Below are positions 62,557 to 64,000 of a stretch of 64,000 nucleotides of DNA, in pieces. Source of the DNA: JBNKHH01 sp050290245 (GTDB lineage: Bacteria > Pseudomonadota > Alphaproteobacteria > Rhodobacterales > Rhodobacteraceae); contig JBNKHH010000087.1 of assembly GCA_050290245.1 (NCBI GenBank), forward strand, positions 62,001 to 126,000, read 5' to 3'. The notes beneath the pieces were generated by a model that saw nothing but the letters and a program-made list of their open reading frames with translations, was not told the origin of the DNA and ran no database searches. Made by a program: the position numbers and the translations under genes. Position 1 is the first letter of the stretch. Each line of letters starts with the position of its first letter.

Positions 62557-63903
62557 ATGACACGTAAATTCTTCGGAACAGATGGCGTGCGCGGGCGTGC
62601 CAACACGTCCCCCATGACCGCCGAGATGGCCTTAAAGCTGGGCGCCGCCGCGGGGCGGTATTTCCGTCGGGACGGGTCGGCCGCACACCGGGTGGTCATT
62701 GGCAAGGATACGCGGTTGTCGGGCTATATGTTCGAGAACGCTCTGACGGCTGGATTCACGTCGACCGGCATGAACGTTCTGTTGCTGGGACCGGTTCCGA
62801 CGCCGGCGGTCGGGCTTTTGGTGACCTCTATGCGCGCTGACGTGGGGGTGATGATCTCGGCCAGCCACAACCCGCACGAGGACAATGGTATCAAGTTCTT
62901 TGGCCCCGACGGGTTCAAGCTGTCGGACGAGGCCGAGGCCGAGATCGAAGCGATCATGGAGGGCGAGATCGCCTTGAGCGATGCGGCCAATATCGGTCGC
63001 GCCAAGCGGATCGACGACGGGCTCTACCGCTATGTCGAGCGGGTCAAATCGACCTTTCCAGCCGATCTTACGCTGGACGGTCTGAAGGTGGTTGTCGATT
63101 GCGCGAACGGTGCTGCCTACAAAGCAGCGCCGCAGGTGCTGTGGGAACTGGGCGCCGAGGTGATCCCCGTTGGCGTCTCGCCAAATGGCACGAACATCAA
63201 CAAAGGCTGCGGGTCGACGAACACCGGTCTGGCCGCCGAAACCGTGGTGGCCCACGGCGCCGACGTTGGGTTGTGCCTGGACGGCGATGCCGACCGCATC
63301 ATGATCCTCGACGAAACCGGAGAGGTGGCCGATGGCGATCAGATCATGGGCCTGTTCGCGGCACGTTGGGCCGCCGAGGGCCGTTTGGCAGGCGACACGC
63401 TGGTGGCGACTGTGATGTCAAACCTGGGGCTTGAAAGGTATCTTGCGAGCAAGGGCGTGTCGCTGAAGCGCACCGGCGTGGGTGACCGCTATGTGGTCGA
63501 GGAAATGCGCAAGGGCGGGTTCAACCTGGGTGGCGAGCAATCCGGCCACATCGTGATGACGGATTACGCAACTACGGGTGACGGGTTGCTGGCTGGGTTG
63601 CAATTCCTGGCTGAAATGAAGCGCACAGGTCAACCGGCAAGCACTTTGCGCAAGGTGTTCGATCCCGTGCCGCAACTGTTGAAGAACGTCCGCTTCGCCG
63701 CGGGTGCGGCCCCATTGGATGCGGACAGCGTACAGGGCGCTATCCGCGATGCCGAAGACAGTCTTGGCGACACGGGCCGCCTGTTGATCCGCAAGTCAGG
63801 CACCGAGCCGTTGATCCGCGTCATGGCTGAAAGCGAGGACGCGGGCCTTATGGAGGCTGCCGTCGACAGCGTCGTCGAGGCCGTCGCGGCGGTCGCCGGT
63901 TAA
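62557..63903 (+). CDS. glmM: Phosphoglucosamine mutase
   Basis: The 448-residue enzyme converts glucosamine 6-phosphate to glucosamine 1-phosphate on the way to UDP-GlcNAc. It has KFFGTDGVRGRANTSPMT, the catalytic phosphoserine in MISASHNPHEDNG, the Mg site in LDGDADRIMILD, and the substrate loop GGEQSGHIV. Length is normal. It fits with the adjacent cell wall hydrolase. Confidence 0.97.
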   Translation: MTRKFFGTDGVRGRANTSPMTAEMALKLGAAAGRYFRRDGSAAHRVVIGKDTRLSGYMFENALTAGFTSTGMNVLLLGPVPTPAVGLLVTSMRADVGVMISASHNPHEDNGIKFFGPDGFKLSDEAEAEIEAIMEGEIALSDAANIGRAKRIDDGLYRYVERVKSTFPADLTLDGLKVVVDCANGAAYKAAPQVLWELGAEVIPVGVSPNGTNINKGCGSTNTGLAAETVVAHGADVGLCLDGDADRIMILDETGEVADGDQIMGLFAARWAAEGRLAGDTLVATVMSNLGLERYLASKGVSLKRTGVGDRYVVEEMRKGGFNLGGEQSGHIVMTDYATTGDGLLAGLQFLAEMKRTGQPASTLRKVFDPVPQLLKNVRFAAGAAPLDADSVQGAIRDAEDSLGDTGRLLIRKSGTEPLIRVMAESEDAGLMEAAVDSVVEAVAAVAG

Positions 63904-64000
63904 CGTTGCACGAATTCCGGCGGGATTCTTGCCAGGAGTTCGCCGGTTTTCTTGTCGAAGAACGCGCCTGAGCCCTTGATCTTTTCGGCAGGCTTCAGGA
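63900..64000 (-). CDS. 3' end of an unidentified minus-strand gene
   Basis: On the minus strand the frame is open to the window edge and ends with TAA at 63900-63902, which overlaps the glmM stop (TTAA). The visible C terminus reads GSGAFFDKKTGELLARIPPE and then FVQR. It looks like real coding sequence, but there is too little to name a family. Confidence 0.45.
   Translation of the reverse strand, partial: LKPAEKIKGSGAFFDKKTGELLARIPPEFVQR

Noticed and set aside
1..64000. CRISPR array, insertion sequence, prophage or tRNA gene
   Set aside because: No regularly spaced repeats, transposase or integrase, phage genes or tRNA cloverleaf could be identified.

Overview
The window reads as chromosome of an aerobic alphaproteobacterium of the Rhodobacterales (Roseobacter-like). 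The base composition is GC-rich. It carries the oxygen-dependent (CobG-type) cobalamin route and a BluE-type L-threonine kinase. It also has a SAM-II riboswitch, a DUF6446-type gene between glyQ and glyS, and many genes coupled by ATGA or GTGA overlaps. I see no tRNA or rRNA gene, insertion sequence, prophage, plasmid gene or CRISPR array. Nearly all of the window is coding, and the only gene-free stretches over 300 bases are two cobalamin riboswitch leaders.

Layout. 1-7.8 kb: the end of a DUF2235 gene, a thioesterase, the divergent metF/metR pair, an inositol monophosphatase, a response regulator facing a broken sensor kinase, a TauE/SafE-type exporter, and gabD. 7.9-30 kb: the cobalamin locus. 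The minus strand carries cobU-cobT-cobS (nucleotide loop assembly). The plus strand answers with a histidine phosphatase, bluE, cbiB and cobD (aminopropanol arm). cobO-cobQ follow on the minus strand. A B12 riboswitch then leads a plus-strand run: DUF1636, cobW, cobN, cobG, cobH, cobI, cobJ, (cobK inverted), cobL, cobE, cobM, cobB, cobA, cobF. 30-32 kb: a second B12 riboswitch leads cbtB, cbtA and a His-rich anchored protein (cobalt uptake), with a second DUF1636 gene converging on them.

32-39.6 kb: a TerC-family membrane protein, then a minus-strand block encoding a polar amino acid ABC importer with a glutamine-synthetase-like ligase, a PhnD-like binding protein, a TerB-like protein and a lipoprotein. 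39.7-48.7 kb: housekeeping genes (pyrG, secG, purD, xseA, ftsY, a YciB/IspZ-type septation protein) with small membrane or secreted proteins, a DMT transporter and a PilZ protein. 48.7-54.7 kb: a SAM-II aptamer and terminator ahead of metZ, an acetyltransferase, a glutamine amidotransferase, a TrkH-type potassium transporter and a secreted trypsin-fold protein lacking its catalytic triad. 54.8-64 kb: glyQ-DUF6446-glyS, a secreted small protein, a PPDK-like protein with a degenerate ATP-binding half, a SleB-type cell wall hydrolase, glmM and the end of a minus-strand gene.

Together, the cobalamin genes cover almost the whole route from uroporphyrinogen III to adenosylcobalamin, plus cobalt import. 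The CobS/CobT-type chelatase partners of CobN, a corrinoid reductase and a lower-ligand synthase (BluB) are not in the window. No complete new system stands out. The best leads are the cobalt-handling accessory proteins (two DUF1636 proteins and the third Cbt protein), the catalytically dead protease-like protein, the half-degenerate PPDK-like protein and the eroding two-component pair.
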